Below, one piece after another: positions 53,918-55,467 of a DNA stretch of 55,467 nucleotides. Origin of the DNA: Mesobacillus subterraneus (lineage in GTDB: Bacteria > Bacillota > Bacilli > Bacillales > Cytobacillaceae). Location of the stretch: contig NZ_RSFW01000024.1 in assembly GCF_003937825.1 (NCBI RefSeq), positions 1-55,467 of the forward strand. Reading direction: 5' to 3'. The translations under genes were made by a program, and so were the position numbers. Under the pieces are notes generated by a model. It saw only the letters and a list, made by a program, of their open reading frames with translations. It was not told the origin of the DNA and did no database searches. The first letter of the stretch is position 1. Each line of letters begins with the position of its first letter.

Positions 53918-55203
53918 TATAAAGCATACTGAAGTACGAAATTGCCCAGGAATAACAAGGCAATCATATACAGCGCCGGCTGGATTTCACGGCCTTCTCC
54001 CATCAACAGCTTCATAAGCGGGTAGAGGATGAAACCGATGGCCATCCCGTCAGCTATGCTGTAAGTCAATGGAATCAGCACGATGATCAGCAGAGCTGGA
54101 AAGCTCTCCAGTAAATCATCCAGCTTAATGTTGGTGATATTCTGGAGCATCAATACGCCAATCAAGATCAGTACCGGCGATACTGCACTTTCAGGGACTA
54201 TTTTGATTACCGGGATTAAAACGAGGGACGCAAGAAACAGGATGCCTGTAAAAATACTGGTCAAACCTGTACGTCCGCCGGCAGCGATTCCGGCAGCACT
54301 TTCAATTGATGAAACGGTAGGGCTTGTTCCAAAGATTCCGGCAGTTGCGACGGAGATTGCATTTGCCTGGAGAGCTTTTTTATTCTTTTGCGTCTGGTTC
54401 AGCATTTTCGTATGTCCGTGGATCAAGCCAATGTTTTCAAAAATAACGACCATAGCGAGCGAAAATGCTGTCAGCCAGAAAACGAAGTTGCCTGCCTGCG
54501 CAAAGGACAGCTGACCGAATACTGAAGTGTACTCAGTAAAGGAAGGCATGCTCCACGAAAATCCATTGCCCTCAAAATCTCCAAACACGATTGAAAGAAT
54601 GGCTGTAAATATGATGCTAAGCAATAGATTGCCAGGGATATTTTTCAGAAACAAAATCACTGTAACAATCAAACCGACCAATGTGATGAGTGCTGTTGAA
54701 CTGCTCAGGTTTCCAACCGCCAGAAGCGTATGCTCAGAGCTGGTAATGATTCCACTGTTATCAAAGCCGATCAAGATCAACAAAATACCGATTCCGACCG
54801 TGATTGCTTCTTTCAAAGAATCAGGTATTGATGCGACAATGGTTTTCGCGATAGGCGTAAACGCCAGGATCATAAAAAGAATTCCGGATACAAATACCAT
54901 GGCAAGGGCTTCCTGCCATGCAAATCCCCCCGATTGGACAATGGTATATGTAAACATGGCGTTAAGCCCCATACCAGGAATCACGAGTATTGGCGTATTG
55001 CTCCAAAATCCCATCAGCAAACAGCCCAGGAATACAGTCAGTATTGTAGCGATTATTCCAGCTTCAAGCGGGATGCCTGCTGCTGAAAGGATTGTCGCGT
55101 TGACGATGATGATATAAACCACTGTTATATAAGATATCAGTCCAGCGGACAATTCTCTCCCGATTGTTGTATTATGAGCACTTAGTTGAAACAATTTATC
55201 CAT
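53917..55203 (-). CDS. NCS2-family purine permease (AzgA/PbuG-like)
   Basis: The 428-residue polytopic protein imports purine bases. The N-terminal GRELSAGLISYITVVYIIIVNATIL and the motif VIPGMGLNAMFTYTIVQSGGFAWQEAL are typical of the AzgA branch (hypoxanthine/guanine/adenine), as is FGTSPTVSSIESAAGIAAGGRTGLTS. RBS GAGAGGAGA. The upstream region is short and shows no purine riboswitch; divergent to it lies a LysR gene that may control it. Confidence 0.92.
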   Translation of the reverse strand: MDKLFQLSAHNTTIGRELSAGLISYITVVYIIIVNATILSAAGIPLEAGIIATILTVFLGCLLMGFWSNTPILVIPGMGLNAMFTYTIVQSGGFAWQEALAMVFVSGILFMILAFTPIAKTIVASIPDSLKEAITVGIGILLILIGFDNSGIITSSEHTLLAVGNLSSSTALITLVGLIVTVILFLKNIPGNLLLSIIFTAILSIVFGDFEGNGFSWSMPSFTEYTSVFGQLSFAQAGNFVFWLTAFSLAMVVIFENIGLIHGHTKMLNQTQKNKKALQANAISVATAGIFGTSPTVSSIESAAGIAAGGRTGLTSIFTGILFLASLVLIPVIKIVPESAVSPVLILIGVLMLQNITNIKLDDLLESFPALLIIVLIPLTYSIADGMAIGFILYPLMKLLMGEGREIQPALYMIALLFLGNFVLQYAL

Positions 55204-55282
55204 TTTTATCTCCTCTCTCTCTGTTACAGATAAATTTTTCCGTATTTAAAACGAATGAAAATATCGTACCATAGACATTTGG

Positions 55283-55310
55283 TATATATAAAATATATAA
55301 TTTATATATA
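55283..55310. promoter_or_regulatory. Inverted repeat between permease and LysR genes
   Basis: TATATATAAA at 55283-55292 and TTTATATATA at 55301-55310 are exact reverse complements around 8 bp. The A+T-rich dyad lies between the divergent permease and LysR genes, where LysR proteins usually bind. Confidence 0.45.
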
Positions 55311-55341
55311 AATCATACTTTTTTTAAATACAGGAGAAATC

Positions 55342-55467
55342 ATGGATGTTAGACAACTGCGATATTTTATCGCAATCGCTGAAGAAAAGAATATAACTGC
55401 CGCGGCCAATAAACTGCATATGTCCCAGCCGCCGTTAAGCCTGCAGTTGAAACAAATGGAAGAAGAG
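55342..55467 (+). CDS. LysR-family regulator (partial, N-terminus only)
   Basis: The first 42 residues MDVRQLRYFIAIAEEKNITA and onward to NKLHMSQPPLSLQLKQMEEE are a typical LysR helix-turn-helix. AGGAGA precedes the ATG. The gene is cut by the window end. It is divergent from the purine permease gene, a common arrangement for a LysR regulator and its target. Confidence 0.9.
   Translation, partial: MDVRQLRYFIAIAEEKNITAAANKLHMSQPPLSLQLKQMEEE

Noticed and set aside
55204-55341. Purine riboswitch before the NCS2 permease
   Set aside because: The 138-nt divergent region has none of the conserved purine-aptamer loops and is too A+T-rich.

Overview
The window reads as the chromosome of an endospore-forming, low-to-mid GC Bacillaceae bacterium (Bacillus/Mesobacillus-like). 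Supporting this are two unannotated small spore proteins (sspP, sspO) beside aconitase in the arrangement I recall from Bacillus subtilis, a complete dppABCDE-ykfABCD muropeptide/dipeptide operon, an AbrB-type regulator, a T-box leader, a YhcN/YlaJ spore lipoprotein, sigma-B-like promoters and strong AGGAGG ribosome binding sites. No phage, transposon, CRISPR array, rRNA or tRNA was seen.

Layout. 1-9 kb: mixed housekeeping (nucleotidyltransferase, secreted glycerophosphodiesterase, a MerR-like protein with an 18-residue repeat array, aspartase, a PadR/MFS pair behind a clear operator, a HAD phosphatase, a sigma-B-type small membrane protein, a Nudix hydrolase). 9.2-19.9 kb: peptide uptake and peptidoglycan-peptide recycling. 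DppA cleaves D-amino dipeptides, DppBCDE plus YkfD import peptides, and LdcA, YkfC and YkfB trim muropeptides and epimerise L-Ala-D-Glu. The last gene is a cytoplasmic serine beta-lactamase-fold protein that seems to lack the deacylating Glu. 20-32.7 kb: four-PAS diguanylate cyclase, nitrilase/GNAT pair, a 1154-residue membrane protein behind a palindromic operator, HD hydrolase, lipase, AI-2E-family permease and small hypotheticals. 32.7-36 kb: phosphonate/phosphite-type ABC importer phnDCEE with an 11+11 bp perfect inverted repeat over its promoter. 36-46 kb: ABC-F protein, LVIVD propeller, T-box-controlled archaeal/eukaryotic-type ProRS, AbrB homologue, solitary arginine deiminase, and the threonine degradation pair kbl-tdh. 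46-49 kb: a selenium locus. 49-55.5 kb: sspP, sspO, aconitase, an Ntn-hydrolase-like protein, a purine permease and the start of a LysR regulator.

The most notable content is the selenium locus. selD contains an in-frame UGA at the catalytic position (AG-U-GCK) and must start at a TTG upstream of the open frame a standard caller would report. Divergent to it is an 80-codon SelW/Rdx-like gene with a CxxU motif encoded by UGA, which standard gene calling would miss. selA follows. Both UGA codons are followed at a suitable distance by a small hairpin resembling a bacterial SECIS. selB and tRNA-Sec (selC) were not found here and must lie elsewhere if the pathway works.

Four intergenic stretches carry degenerate tandem repeats (periods about 51-53 bp at three places and 21 bp at one) that no gene explains.
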